The notes: generated by a model from the sequence alone, not told the origin. Shown: positions 1 to 7,607, counted from the first letter of the stretch. The stretch: 64,000 bases of DNA from JARRQJ01 sp963761035 (GCA_963761035.1 CAVXFH010000002.1:1364001-1428000), one strand, 5' to 3'. Translations and numbers: made by a program.

Positions 1-480
1 TTCGTTCCTTCCATAAAGCTGCGGCGCGTACTGCGCCAGGCGGCGCGGCGCGGCGTCGATGTGCGCCTATTGCTGCCCGGCGCTCATACCGACCACCCCG
101 CCATACGTCATGCGGGACGACGCTTCTATCAGCGCCTTTTGCGTGATGGCGTACATATCTTCGAGTACCAACCCCGCTTCACCCATTCCAAGATCCTGAT
201 GTGCGACGATTGGGTCACCATCGGCTCCAGCAATATCGATCGCTGGACGCTGCGCTGGAACCTGGAAGCCAATCAGGAGATCGATGACGCCGTTTTTGCC
301 GCGGAGGTGAGCGCCATGCTGGAACGGGATTTCCGGGACAGCGAGGAATGCCTGTTCGAGGAGTGGCGCAACCGCCCTTGGCAACGACGCGTGCTGGAGA
401 CCTTTTGGGGTTGGGTGGATATTTGGCTAGAGCGGCTGTTTCACCGCCCGCCGCGCGATATTCGGAAGAAATCTAATTAG
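1..480 (+). CDS. Cardiolipin synthase / phospholipase D-like protein, C-terminal part (5' end outside window)
   Basis: The reading frame is open from base 1, so the gene starts upstream of the window. The visible part carries the second phospholipase D signature: HSKILMCDD (H-x-K-x4-D) followed by GSSNIDR and an N-L-E-A-N segment, as in bacterial cardiolipin synthases of the ClsA/ClsB type. Upstream, an Arg-rich stretch leading into RGVDVRLLLPG is typical just before the second HKD half. By family knowledge the enzyme joins phosphatidyl groups at the inner membrane to make cardiolipin. The C-terminus ends in a basic tail with a Trp-rich amphipathic segment. I cannot tell ClsB from ClsC-like proteins without the N-terminal half. 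It is not obviously co-transcribed with the next gene, which has its own promoter. Confidence 0.85.
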   Translation, partial: FVPSIKLRRVLRQAARRGVDVRLLLPGAHTDHPAIRHAGRRFYQRLLRDGVHIFEYQPRFTHSKILMCDDWVTIGSSNIDRWTLRWNLEANQEIDDAVFAAEVSAMLERDFRDSEECLFEEWRNRPWQRRVLETFWGWVDIWLERLFHRPPRDIRKKSN

Positions 481-496
481 TTTTTATAAATAGCCT

Positions 497-513
497 TAAC
501 TAATATATAGTTA
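497..513. promoter_or_regulatory. AT-rich inverted repeat, candidate operator of the ArsR-type regulator
   Basis: A perfect 6-bp inverted repeat (TAACTA / TAGTTA) separated by 5 AT bases lies just upstream of the regulator's promoter elements. ArsR-family dimers, including the BigR/SqrR/YgaV group, bind AT-rich palindromes in their own promoters, so autorepression is likely. The repeat overlaps the upstream part of a second possible promoter with a TATACT box at 517-522. Binding is inferred. Confidence 0.5.
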
Positions 514-521
514 TCCTATAC

Positions 522-550
522 TTGAAAATATTAGAATTTAATTATATATT
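522..550 (+). promoter_or_regulatory. Sigma70-type promoter placed for a leaderless transcript
   Basis: TTGAAA at 522-527 and TATATT at 545-550 are separated by exactly 17 bp, each one mismatch from consensus. The -10 box ends only 6 bases before the ATG at 557, so transcription would begin at or within a base or two of the start codon. No Shine-Dalgarno sequence precedes that ATG (upstream bases are T-rich), which fits a leaderless mRNA. An alternative -10 (TATACT, 517-522) would give a leader of about 28 nt. Confidence 0.5.
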
Positions 551-556
551 TTTAGC

Positions 557-916
557 ATGCAACAATTTCCCACAGAGAAGATCGTCGAGGCTACGCGACT
601 GTTGCGGGCGGTAGCCCATGAACTACGCCTCGCCATCCTCTGTCATTTGGGCGAGGGTCCCCGTACGGTGTCCGAACTGATGGCCTTGACCGGCGCCAGC
701 CAGTCCAACCTGTCGCAACATCTGGCCAAGATGCGGATGATGGGGCTATTGCGCTGCGAGCGGCACAGCCAACAGGTGGTATACCAATTGGCCGATCCCG
801 CTTTCGCGCAAATCATCGAGGCGCTGAAGAATATCTATTGCGAGCCGTCCGACAAAGCCCAAGGCGATACGCCGCAATCATCGCCGGCGCGTAATGAGTT
901 GTTAAGTAAATTTTAG
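557..916 (+). CDS. ArsR-family repressor of the BigR/SqrR/YgaV persulfide-sensor type
   Basis: A 119-residue winged-helix protein. The HTH is at about residues 37-65 (TVSELMALTGASQSNLSQHL), followed by a wing with HSQQVVYQL. Cys29 in the first helical region and Cys95 near the C-terminal dimer helix are 66 residues apart, the same spacing as the two sensor cysteines of BigR (C42/C108) and SqrR (C41/C107), which respond to sulfane sulfur. The metal-binding ELCVCDL motif of ArsR/SmtB metal sensors is absent. An extra Cys67 lies next to the wing. It is followed after 12 bases by a DUF2892 protein and then a TauE/SafE permease, the known company of sulfide-responsive BigR-type regulators. The start codon has no ribosome-binding site. 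Persulfide sensing is inferred from cysteine spacing and context. Confidence 0.85.
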   Translation: MQQFPTEKIVEATRLLRAVAHELRLAILCHLGEGPRTVSELMALTGASQSNLSQHLAKMRMMGLLRCERHSQQVVYQLADPAFAQIIEALKNIYCEPSDKAQGDTPQSSPARNELLSKF

Positions 917-928
917 GAGAACCTTATC

Positions 929-1165
929 ATGACTGTCGAAAGACTAATTCGCATTATCGCGGGCGGCTTTATCCTGCTGTCTTTGGTACTGGCTCATGTA
1001 TACAACGGCGTCGATTTGCTGAGAGGACCCACGTGGTTATGGTTTACCGCCTTTGTAGGCGCCAATTTGCTGCAATCGGGATTCACCCGTTGGTGTCTTA
1101 TGGAACAAATCCTGAAACGGGTCGGCGTCAAATCGGGCTGTGTCCAGCAAGGCGGCGCCAGCTAA
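929..1165 (+). CDS. DUF2892 (YgaP-type) inner membrane protein
   Basis: A 78-residue protein with two predicted transmembrane segments (about residues 10-27 and 36-50) and a conserved-looking F-T-R-W-C-x2-E-x2-L ending, as in the transmembrane domain of the rhodanese YgaP and stand-alone DUF2892 proteins. It starts at ATG 929 with a good AGGAG ribosome-binding site overlapping the end of the regulator gene, so it is translationally close to it. By family association it takes part in sulfur or persulfide handling at the membrane; its biochemical role is not established. Two cysteines (after the second helix and near the C-terminus) could carry persulfide, but this is speculation. Confidence 0.8.
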   Translation: MTVERLIRIIAGGFILLSLVLAHVYNGVDLLRGPTWLWFTAFVGANLLQSGFTRWCLMEQILKRVGVKSGCVQQGGAS

Positions 1166-1207
1166 GGTGAAGGTTGCTCTCCGCGACGGCATCATGCGGT
1201 CTCCGGT

Positions 1208-1954
1208 ATGAGTCTGTGGCTGTGGCTGGCGTCGCCCTTGATCGGCCTGATGCTGGGGCTGTTCGGCGCGGGCGGCGGCATGCTCACGGTACCGCTGCTG
1301 ATGTACGGAGGAGGGCTGCCGCTCAAACAGGCCATCGCCGCCAGCGTATGGATCGTCGGTGGGGTCAGCCTGACGGCCGCGCTGCAACAGCGTGCATGGC
1401 GCGTACTACAACCGAAGTTATTGGTATTTTTCAGCGGCGGCGGCATAGTCGGCGGCATTGCGGGCGCATGGTTGGGCAGTTGGGTGGATGCCGCTCTGCA
1501 ACAGGCACTGTTCGGTATTTTGTTGTTGGCCGTATCATTATGGACATGGCGGGTACGTATTCACGAATTTCCTCAACCCGCCATTACATGTCATTGCAGC
1601 ATCGCTTTGCTCACCGGCGGCGGCCTGGGTCTGCTAACGGGTCTGCTGGGGGTGGGTGGAGGATTTCTGATGGTCCCCGCCCTCATTGCCTTGGGAATAT
1701 CTCACTTTCCTACGGCGGTCGCTCATTCGCTCATCTTGATCACGATTAACGCCGCCGCATCGGGTGTCACCTACCTCGGTACGATAACTACCGATTTCCG
1801 TCTGCTGTTAACCATAGGTCTGCTCGCCGCGCTCGGAAGTTTTTTCGGATCCCATCTCTTAAAGACCATTCCGCGTAAACCGCTGCAAAGAGGTTTTAGC
1901 GTGGGACTGGCCTTACTCGGGCTGACAATGCTGGTTCAACTGATGTTTACTTAA
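1208..1954 (+). CDS. TauE/SafE family sulfur-compound permease
   Basis: A 248-residue polytopic protein with seven to eight hydrophobic segments and the duplicated glycine-rich signature of the family: LFGAGGGMLTVP at about residues 18-29 and LLGVGGGFLMVP near residue 150. TauE/SafE proteins export sulfite or sulfoacetate, or move other small sulfur anions and thiosulfate. Downstream of a persulfide-sensor-like repressor and a DUF2892 protein, the likely role is removing sulfite or related oxidised sulfur. The start at 1208 gives a normal N-terminal membrane helix; the ribosome-binding site is weak. Substrate is unknown. It ends 20 bases before a convergent minus-strand gene. Confidence 0.85.
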   Translation: MSLWLWLASPLIGLMLGLFGAGGGMLTVPLLMYGGGLPLKQAIAASVWIVGGVSLTAALQQRAWRVLQPKLLVFFSGGGIVGGIAGAWLGSWVDAALQQALFGILLLAVSLWTWRVRIHEFPQPAITCHCSIALLTGGGLGLLTGLLGVGGGFLMVPALIALGISHFPTAVAHSLILITINAAASGVTYLGTITTDFRLLLTIGLLAALGSFFGSHLLKTIPRKPLQRGFSVGLALLGLTMLVQLMFT

Positions 1955-1973
1955 AGGGTAATGAGACGAGCGC

Positions 1974-2444
1974 TTACCAAGAACGCTCAATGCCAAGGGA
2001 GAAACCTGATACGGAAATATTACCGCTCTCGGAGAAGACATTAAACTTCAAAGGCCCAATATCCATATTCACCGCTGTCTCCGAATGGTTCAAGGAGTAA
2101 TCCTTATTCGGGTCCTGCAGCTGGCTGGAAAGATGCCATTTACTCCAGTACTCTTCATTTTTTATTTCCTCCAGCCAGTTGTTGTCGTGTATCCCTGAAT
2201 CCAGTGGCAAATCGAGCGCAGGAGTTATGGGCATGACCCCTACCCCGGAATACAGGTAGGCTGAAGGTGAAAGGGATACGCAAGGATAAATCAGCATGGA
2301 GCGACTCAAGCATGTGCTGGTCGGCCCCTTGAAATAGGTGCGGCTGCCTTTGTCCGCGGAGTCCGCATAAGCCGGACTGCTTAGTGCCACACCAAGAGCC
2401 ATCAAGGTCAATAACATCAGGGCATGCGGCTTGCGGTACTGCAT
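1974..2444 (-). CDS. Hypothetical secreted protein
   Basis: A 156-residue protein I do not recognise. It begins with a clear Sec signal peptide: basic start (MQYRKPH), hydrophobic core, and an AYA-D cleavage site near residue 27. The mature part (about 129 residues) has two cysteines in its first third (STCLSRS and YPCVS) that could form a disulfide. It ends in a beta-rich tail with alternating hydrophobic residues and a terminal aromatic residue (final SGFSLGIERSW), which may suggest a small outer-surface or outer-membrane-associated beta structure. Transcription is from the left-facing strand, with an AT-rich upstream region containing a 16-bp palindrome. No function can be assigned. Confidence 0.6.
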   Translation of the reverse strand: MQYRKPHALMLLTLMALGVALSSPAYADSADKGSRTYFKGPTSTCLSRSMLIYPCVSLSPSAYLYSGVGVMPITPALDLPLDSGIHDNNWLEEIKNEEYWSKWHLSSQLQDPNKDYSLNHSETAVNMDIGPLKFNVFSESGNISVSGFSLGIERSW

Positions 2445-2544
2445 AGCACTACACTCTCATAATTGAGCGGCTCCCTGCCTAAAACACCATCTCCCTATAT
2501 AAATAGTATGTACCGGCCCCTTCCGGCGGTCTGTTAACTTGATC

Positions 2545-2560
2545 ATAATAGATCTATTAT
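2545..2560. repeat. Perfect 16-bp palindrome, possible operator
   Basis: ATAATAGATCTATTAT reads identically on both strands. It lies about 100 bp upstream of the start of the minus-strand secreted-protein gene and about 35 bp downstream of the small gene at 2596-2811. AT-rich perfect palindromes of this size often bind dimeric repressors, but no regulator is encoded beside it and I saw no second copy nearby. Confidence 0.35.
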
Positions 2561-2595
2561 TCTGCTCCGATAGTAGTAAAACTATGATATGTATT

Positions 2596-2811
2596 TCAAT
2601 TACTTAATTTATGCTTATACGCTGGATCCAGCCAACAGCGCGGCAGGGTTTCACCCGAAGGAAACACCAGCTCATGCTTGATAAAAGTCATGGGCTCCTG
2701 AAGCTCCTCACCAGCATGGAACCGCCCCGATACCACCTTGCGGTTGGGGTCAAATAGGTCGGAAACCGCCAAGACTTCCACCATTGAACCATTTTTATGC
2801 TTCAAATACAT
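2596..2811 (-). CDS. Small conserved-looking hypothetical protein (71 aa)
   Basis: A 71-residue soluble protein, MYLKHKNGSMVEVL at the start and LVFPSGETLPRCWLDP near the end, with no signal peptide or membrane segment. The sequence has balanced composition and regular beta-like patterning, unlike a random frame. A basic patch precedes the C-terminus and there is a single cysteine. I believe similar short proteins occur as stand-alone hypotheticals in other Proteobacteria but cannot name a domain. It faces away from transaldolase and may share transcription with the downstream secreted protein, although 150 bp separate them. Confidence 0.5.
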   Translation of the reverse strand: MYLKHKNGSMVEVLAVSDLFDPNRKVVSGRFHAGEELQEPMTFIKHELVFPSGETLPRCWLDPAYKHKLSN

Positions 2812-2889
2812 GGAGTTTCACCCTGACGTCGGGCCTGTATCCATTTGATCCATGCCGGTTTTATCTGCACCACTAAACTACTGAACAAG

Positions 2890-2895
2890 TATAAT
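2890..2895 (+). promoter_or_regulatory. Candidate -10 box upstream of transaldolase
   Basis: A consensus TATAAT lies 170 bp before the transaldolase start, with no convincing -35 at the right distance (GCACCA region). If used, the transcript would have a leader of about 165 nt. The 2812-3065 gap otherwise holds only the AGGAG ribosome-binding site at about 3051. Confidence 0.3.
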
Positions 2896-3065
2896 GACAG
2901 CATACTCTCGAACCCTGATGAACGTCACCTGTCTTATTTAATTCTAAAGAGTAAGATCAGCGCTTGGCACCAAGACAATTCTTTCTAAGCAAACATCCGC
3001 TTACGCCGATATTGAATGTGGAAGAAGGCTCAAGCCCCACTTAATGAATCAGGAGATAAGAAACC

Positions 3066-4199
3066 ATGAACCCTCTGCGTCGACTCCAGGACTTCGGGCA
3101 AAGCATTTGGTACGACAACATCGAGCGCCGCATGCTCCAATCGGGGGAACTGGCGCGCATGATCCATGAGGACGGCCTGCGCGGCATTACCTCCAACCCC
3201 ACGATTTTTGAAAAGGCGATCGCCGGTTCCAACGACTACGACGCCAGCCTTGCCAAGTGGCTTCATAGCAGTGCCCGCCAAGATAACCGCGCCTTGTTCT
3301 TTAATCTGGCCATCGAGGATATTCAGGGCGCCGCCGATTTGTTGATGCCGGTCTATGAGCAATCCAAAGGACGCGACGGTTATGTCAGCCTGGAAGTATC
3401 GCCCGACCTCGCTTATGACGTCGATGCCACCGTCGCCGAAGCGGAACGCCTCCATGAACGTGTCGATCGCCCCAACCTGATGATCAAGGTCCCCGCAACC
3501 AAACAGGGCGTGCTGGCTTTCGAAACCCTGGTCATGAAGGGCATCAGCGTCAATGTTACCCTCTTATTCTCCGTGGAACGCTATAAAGAAGTGGTGGAAG
3601 CCTATCTTGCAGGTCTGGAGGCGCGCCTGCGCCAAGGGCAAGCGGTAGACGGTATCGCCTCCGTCGCCAGTTTCTTCGTGAGCCGCGTGGACGGCGCGCT
3701 GGACAAGATATTAGAGGAGCGCAGCACCGCCCAGCCCGCCGCCGCGCAATTGCGGGGGCATATCGCTATCGCTAATGCCAAGCTGGCTTACGCCTGGTAT
3801 CAACGCGTATTTAATTCGCCTCGCTTCGATGGCCTGCGCGAGGCCGGCGCCGCCACTCAACGCTTGCTGTGGGCCAGCACCGGCACCAAGAATCGGGATT
3901 ACAGCGATGTGTTATATCTCGATTCCTTGATCGGCCCCGACACGGTCAATACCGTGCCGCCCGCGACATATGCCGCCTATAAGGATCATGGCAAGCCGAA
4001 CTCTACCCTCACGGAGGGCCTGGCAGAAGCCGAAAAGCAGATCGCTTCGCTGAAGACATTGGGAATCGACATGGAGGCGGTCACCGCCCAATTGGAAGAC
4101 GAAGGGGTAAAATCCTTCGCCAAATCCTTCGTCAACTTATTGAATGCCATCGCCGCGAAAGCCGACTCACTACGTTCCGCTAAACGTGCCGTCGGCTAA
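3066..4199 (+). CDS. tal: Transaldolase, long form
   Basis: A 377-residue transaldolase (sedoheptulose-7-phosphate + glyceraldehyde-3-phosphate to erythrose-4-phosphate + fructose-6-phosphate; pentose phosphate pathway, cytoplasm). The N-terminus has WYDNIERRML and GITSNPTIFEKAI, signatures of the longer transaldolase group found in Actinobacteria, Cyanobacteria and many autotrophic Proteobacteria, rather than the ~317-residue TalB type. The Schiff-base lysine is in NLMIKVPATKQG (Lys141). The C-terminal region NTVPPATYAAYKDHG is also typical. The start at 3066 is set by an AGGAG site about 10 bases upstream. It stands alone, converging on the cytochrome bd operon. Confidence 0.92.
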   Translation: MNPLRRLQDFGQSIWYDNIERRMLQSGELARMIHEDGLRGITSNPTIFEKAIAGSNDYDASLAKWLHSSARQDNRALFFNLAIEDIQGAADLLMPVYEQSKGRDGYVSLEVSPDLAYDVDATVAEAERLHERVDRPNLMIKVPATKQGVLAFETLVMKGISVNVTLLFSVERYKEVVEAYLAGLEARLRQGQAVDGIASVASFFVSRVDGALDKILEERSTAQPAAAQLRGHIAIANAKLAYAWYQRVFNSPRFDGLREAGAATQRLLWASTGTKNRDYSDVLYLDSLIGPDTVNTVPPATYAAYKDHGKPNSTLTEGLAEAEKQIASLKTLGIDMEAVTAQLEDEGVKSFAKSFVNLLNAIAAKADSLRSAKRAVG

Positions 4200-4209
4200 A
4201 CGAATTCCC

Positions 4210-4241
4210 AAAAATGCGGCATCCGCGTTTACGGGTGCCGC
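4210..4241 (-). terminator. Intrinsic terminator of the cytochrome bd operon
   Basis: A 10-bp GC-rich stem (4216-4225 with 4232-4241, one G-U wobble) closes a 6-base loop and, read on the minus strand, is followed by a run of five T after one A. It lies about 100 bp past cydX. The same hairpin would also slow transcription coming from transaldolase, but there it lacks a T-run. Confidence 0.7.
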
Positions 4242-4342
4242 AATCCACCACCCTCTTAAGGTTTCATCGCCTTCCTGGCAAACGACTCGGTTTTTTCGCC
4301 GGATATGAACTGCGTCTTGGCCCATCCGGCGAAAAATACGAA

Positions 4343-4453
4343 CTAATCCTCGCGCCGCTGATCGGCGGAATAGTATGCCTCCAGCCACATCGCATTGATA
4401 ACGCCCATGGCCACCGCCACGCCTACGCCCAATATCCAGGAAAAGTACCACAT
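4343..4453 (-). CDS. cydX: Cytochrome bd small subunit CydX
   Basis: A 36-residue single-helix protein beginning MWYFSWILGVGVAV and containing the conserved NAMWLE, the hallmark of CydX/YbgT. It starts 17 bases after the cydB stop, with GGTGGAG just ahead of the ATG at 4453. CydX packs against CydA and stabilises the haem-containing core of cytochrome bd oxidase. It is buried inside a longer out-of-context frame and is easily missed because of its size. The C-terminal tail (YYSADQRRED) is charged and would face the cytoplasm or periplasm. Confidence 0.88.
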   Translation of the reverse strand: MWYFSWILGVGVAVAMGVINAMWLEAYYSADQRRED

Positions 4454-4470
4454 GACCCGTCTCCACCTCG

Positions 4471-5607
4471 TTAATACAAGGAATCGCTTTGCTGGCGCAC
4501 CGTGTCGACCGTTACCCGTCCCCGCATGACCCGATACACCCAAGCCGTATACAAAAGAACCATCGGCAGAAACGCCACGACCGCCCAGAACATCCAGGTC
4601 AACGTAAGATGACTGGAGGTGGCATCCCATAGGGTAAGGCTGCTCGCGGGATTCGAAGTCGAGGGCATAAGAAAGGGAAACAGGCTGAAGCCCGCCGTAA
4701 AGATAACGCCGGCCAGCACGGCCGCGCTGCACAGAAACGCGGCGCCAGGCCGTCTACCGATCAAATAAGCTGCCAGCGCGGCTCCCACGAAGGCAACCAC
4801 AGGCGCCGCAGCCATGGACGGATAGCGTTCGTAATTTTCCATCCATCCGCCCGGTACAACTGTCACGGTTTTGTCCATAATGGTCGACACGACACCGGCG
4901 GCGGGCAAAACCGCCAGCCGAAAACCGTCCATGCCGGATGCCCAAACACCCGCCACGGCAAAGGAGACGATGAAGACGATAGCGGCCAATCTGGCCATGC
5001 GTGCGGCACGCTGTTGAATTACGCCGTCGGTACGCAGATTCAAAAACACGGCACCGTGCATCACCAGCATGGCAAGACTCACCACGCCGGCGAGCAAGGC
5101 AAAGGGGTGGAATAGGGCGAAAAACGAGCCGTCGTAATGGGCTCTCATGCTGGTGTCGAAATGAAAGGGCAATCCCCGAAAGAGATTGCCGAAGGCGATG
5201 CCGAATACCAGCGAAGGCACGAGGCCGGCGGTAAACAGCCCCCAATCCCATGCATTGCGCCACCGGGGATCCGCCACCTTGCTGCGGTACTCGAAACCCA
5301 CGGGCCGGAAAAACAGCGCGAAGAGCACCAGCAGCAGTGCGATATAAAGTCCGGAAAAGGCCGCCGCATATACCGCCGGCCAGGCGGCGAATATCGCCCC
5401 GCCCGCGGTGATCAGCCACACCTGATTGCCGTCCCAGGTCGGCCCGATGCAGTTGATAATGACCCGCCGTTCTTCATCGTTGCGGCCCACAAAGGGAAGC
5501 AACGTACCGACGCCGAGATCGAACCCATCGGTAACCGCAAAGCCGATCAACAACACGCCGATCAATAGCCACCAGATAAGCTTGAGCGTTTCGTAATCGA
5601 ATATCAC
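4471..5607 (-). CDS. cydB: Cytochrome bd ubiquinol oxidase subunit II
   Basis: A 378-residue, roughly nine-helix membrane protein. The N-terminal segment has TDGFDLGVGTLLPFVGRNDEERR, and GPTWDGNQVWLITAGGAIFAAWP follows, both diagnostic of CydB. With CydA it forms the quinol-oxidising, oxygen-reducing cytochrome bd, a high-affinity oxidase that does not pump protons and resists sulfide and NO. The length equals that of the E. coli protein. The start codon overlaps the cydA stop by 4 bases (ATGA type), so the two are translationally coupled; CydX follows. Confidence 0.95.
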   Translation of the reverse strand: MIFDYETLKLIWWLLIGVLLIGFAVTDGFDLGVGTLLPFVGRNDEERRVIINCIGPTWDGNQVWLITAGGAIFAAWPAVYAAAFSGLYIALLLVLFALFFRPVGFEYRSKVADPRWRNAWDWGLFTAGLVPSLVFGIAFGNLFRGLPFHFDTSMRAHYDGSFFALFHPFALLAGVVSLAMLVMHGAVFLNLRTDGVIQQRAARMARLAAIVFIVSFAVAGVWASGMDGFRLAVLPAAGVVSTIMDKTVTVVPGGWMENYERYPSMAAAPVVAFVGAALAAYLIGRRPGAAFLCSAAVLAGVIFTAGFSLFPFLMPSTSNPASSLTLWDATSSHLTLTWMFWAVVAFLPMVLLYTAWVYRVMRGRVTVDTVRQQSDSLY

Positions 5608-7187
5608 TGCCGTTCTCCCACGATACCCGGCGATATGGATGCCTGTTCAAAATAATAGCGCCCACTGTGCAGACTGCTGGGGCCGAGGCGGGCGTACTTG
5701 AACATCAGGTACAGCTCAGCAGCCAACAACAGGGTATAGAAAAATATAAAACCGCCGAGGCTGAACCAAAGATCGCCGGCTGTGAGGCTGGAAACAGCCA
5801 TGCGGGTGGGCAAAATGCCGCCAATAGCCCAAGGCTGGCGGCCGTATTCCGCCACGAACCAACCCATCTCCGCCGCCAACCATGGCAACGGGATGCTATA
5901 CAACGCCAGGCGCAGCAACCAAGGTTTTTCCCGGATCCGGCGGCGGGCGCCATAGTAGAACGCCAATACGAAAAGCAGCAACAATAAAAAGCCCAACCCC
6001 ACCATGATGCGGAACGTCCAGAAAATAGGGGCGACCCGCGGGATACTGTCGCGCGCAGCCTGTTTGATTTGCTCATCGCCGGCATCGATCACATTTGCCG
6101 TATAGGGCTTGAGCAGCAATCCATAACCAAGATCGCGCTTGTAGTGCTCGAAGCGCGCCTTGGTCTCGGGGTCGGCATCGCCTGCCTTGAGTTTTTGCAA
6201 GGCCGCATAGGCCTGGATGCCACGGCGAATACGTTGTTCATTTGCGCTGACGATGTCCTTGAGGCCAATCACCGGCTTATCCACCGAGCGGGTAGCGATC
6301 AATCCCAGCACCCAGGGAACCTGCACCTCATCATCGGTAGTCTCCCGCTGTTGATCGGGTAAGCCGAATACGGTGAAGGCGGCGGGCGGCGGTTGTGTCT
6401 CCCACTCAGCTTCGATAGCAGCGAGTTTGGCCCGCTGCACATCGCCCAGGGTATAACCACTTTCGTCGCCGAGGACGATTACCGACAACACCGAGGCCAA
6501 ACCGAAACCGGAAGCGATGGCAAAAGAACGCAGGGCAAAGCCCTGGTCGCGTCCCTTGAGCAGGTAGTAAGCACTGATACCCAGAACGAACACCGAGCCG
6601 GTAACATAGCCGGCGGCAACCGTATGGACGAACTTAACCTGAGCGACGGGATTGAACAAGAGGTCGGCAAAGCTACTCAATTCCATGCGCATGTGTTGAT
6701 AGTTGAATTCGGCCCCCACCGGATTCTGCATCCAGCCGTTGGCGATCAATATCCACAACGCGGAGAGGTTGGATCCCAGCGCCACCAGGAAAGTTACCAG
6801 CAAATGCTGTACCTTGCTCAAACGGTTCCAGCCGAAGAAGAACAATCCTATGAAAGTGGATTCGAGGAAAAAGGCCATAAGCCCTTCGATGGCCAGCGGC
6901 ACTCCGAAGATATCGCCAACATAATAAGAATAGTAGGACCAGTTGGTGCCGAACTGAAACTCCATGGTGATGCCGGTGGTGACGCCTAAAGCGAAGTTAA
7001 TGCCGAACAGCTTGCCCCAAAAACGGGTCATATCTTTGTAGACAGGCTTGCCGGTCATTACATACACCGACTCCATAATTACCAGTAACCACGACATGCC
7101 CAAGGTCAGCGGCACGAAGAGAAAGTGATACATAGCGGTTATGGCGAATTGCAATCGTGACAGGATAACGACATCATCACCGGTCAT
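5604..7187 (-). CDS. cydA: Cytochrome bd ubiquinol oxidase subunit I
   Basis: A 527-residue subunit carrying the haems. Seen features: LSRLQFAITAMYHFLFVPLT near the N-terminus with the haem b595 ligand histidine (about residue 21), a quinol-binding loop, and the GRQPW motif in the C-terminal half. The size and the long hydrophilic stretch between about residues 250 and 370 indicate the long Q-loop (E. coli-like) subfamily. It reads leftward from 7187, overlapping the end of cydP by 11 bases. An AAAGG-rich ribosome-binding site lies within cydP. Cyanide-insensitive CioA variants usually have a short Q-loop, so this looks like a true CydA. Confidence 0.95.
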   Translation of the reverse strand: MTGDDVVILSRLQFAITAMYHFLFVPLTLGMSWLLVIMESVYVMTGKPVYKDMTRFWGKLFGINFALGVTTGITMEFQFGTNWSYYSYYVGDIFGVPLAIEGLMAFFLESTFIGLFFFGWNRLSKVQHLLVTFLVALGSNLSALWILIANGWMQNPVGAEFNYQHMRMELSSFADLLFNPVAQVKFVHTVAAGYVTGSVFVLGISAYYLLKGRDQGFALRSFAIASGFGLASVLSVIVLGDESGYTLGDVQRAKLAAIEAEWETQPPPAAFTVFGLPDQQRETTDDEVQVPWVLGLIATRSVDKPVIGLKDIVSANEQRIRRGIQAYAALQKLKAGDADPETKARFEHYKRDLGYGLLLKPYTANVIDAGDEQIKQAARDSIPRVAPIFWTFRIMVGLGFLLLLLFVLAFYYGARRRIREKPWLLRLALYSIPLPWLAAEMGWFVAEYGRQPWAIGGILPTRMAVSSLTAGDLWFSLGGFIFFYTLLLAAELYLMFKYARLGPSSLHSGRYYFEQASISPGIVGERQ

Positions 7188-7392
7188 GGCTTACCTTTTC
7201 CTTTGGCAGGACAGCGGATTCAATGGGACCCAGAAGTGTCGCAGCGAGATCGTTTGAAGTCAGCGTCGGAACGCGGCTGAAAAAAGCGAGCCACAATATC
7301 AGCAGCAACGCCGCCTTCACCGCCAGAACGAGCATGACGCTGCGCGACAACGTTTCACCCTTGATCCTAAAGTTGAATCGCACTGTCTGCAT
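7177..7392 (-). CDS. cydP: CydP-like small cytochrome oxidase subunit
   Basis: About 71 residues with one transmembrane helix (VMLVLAVKAALLLILWLAFFS) after a short basic N-terminus, and a soluble tail. This matches the small protein annotated as cytochrome oxidase putative small subunit CydP, which sits directly before cydAB in many Proteobacteria. Its 3' end overlaps cydA by 11 bases. The start is uncertain: ATG 7392 gives the usual CydP length, while in-frame ATGs at 7413 and 7419 would add 7-9 residues; none has a strong ribosome-binding site. Its assignment rests on position, length and the L-x-x-K-x-x-L-L-x-x-x-W-x-x-F-F pattern. Confidence 0.7.
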   Translation of the reverse strand: MQTVRFNFRIKGETLSRSVMLVLAVKAALLLILWLAFFSRVPTLTSNDLAATLLGPIESAVLPKEKVSHDR

Positions 7393-7490
7393 AGAAAGGA
7401 CTTTCCCGTTCATCTTCATCTTGGAATACAATCCCGCACCGCATGAGGATCGACTTCCGCCCAAAAACTTAAACAGTCTATAACGGCTAA

Positions 7491-7496
7491 AGTATA
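7491..7496 (-). promoter_or_regulatory. Candidate -10 box for the cyd operon
   Basis: On the minus strand TATACT occurs about 100 bases before the cydP start. A TTGCAT lies 19 bp further upstream, a longer than ideal spacing. No clear FNR or ArcA site was recognised by eye. Confidence 0.3.
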
Positions 7497-7607
7497 CATA
7501 ACTTATTGGCACTAAATGCAACCGGCTCGAATTAGATTCAGTGATGACGCGGCGGGAGCATGATTGTGAAAAGTTGATTTATTTATTTTGTAATATTGAT
7601 ACAGTAA

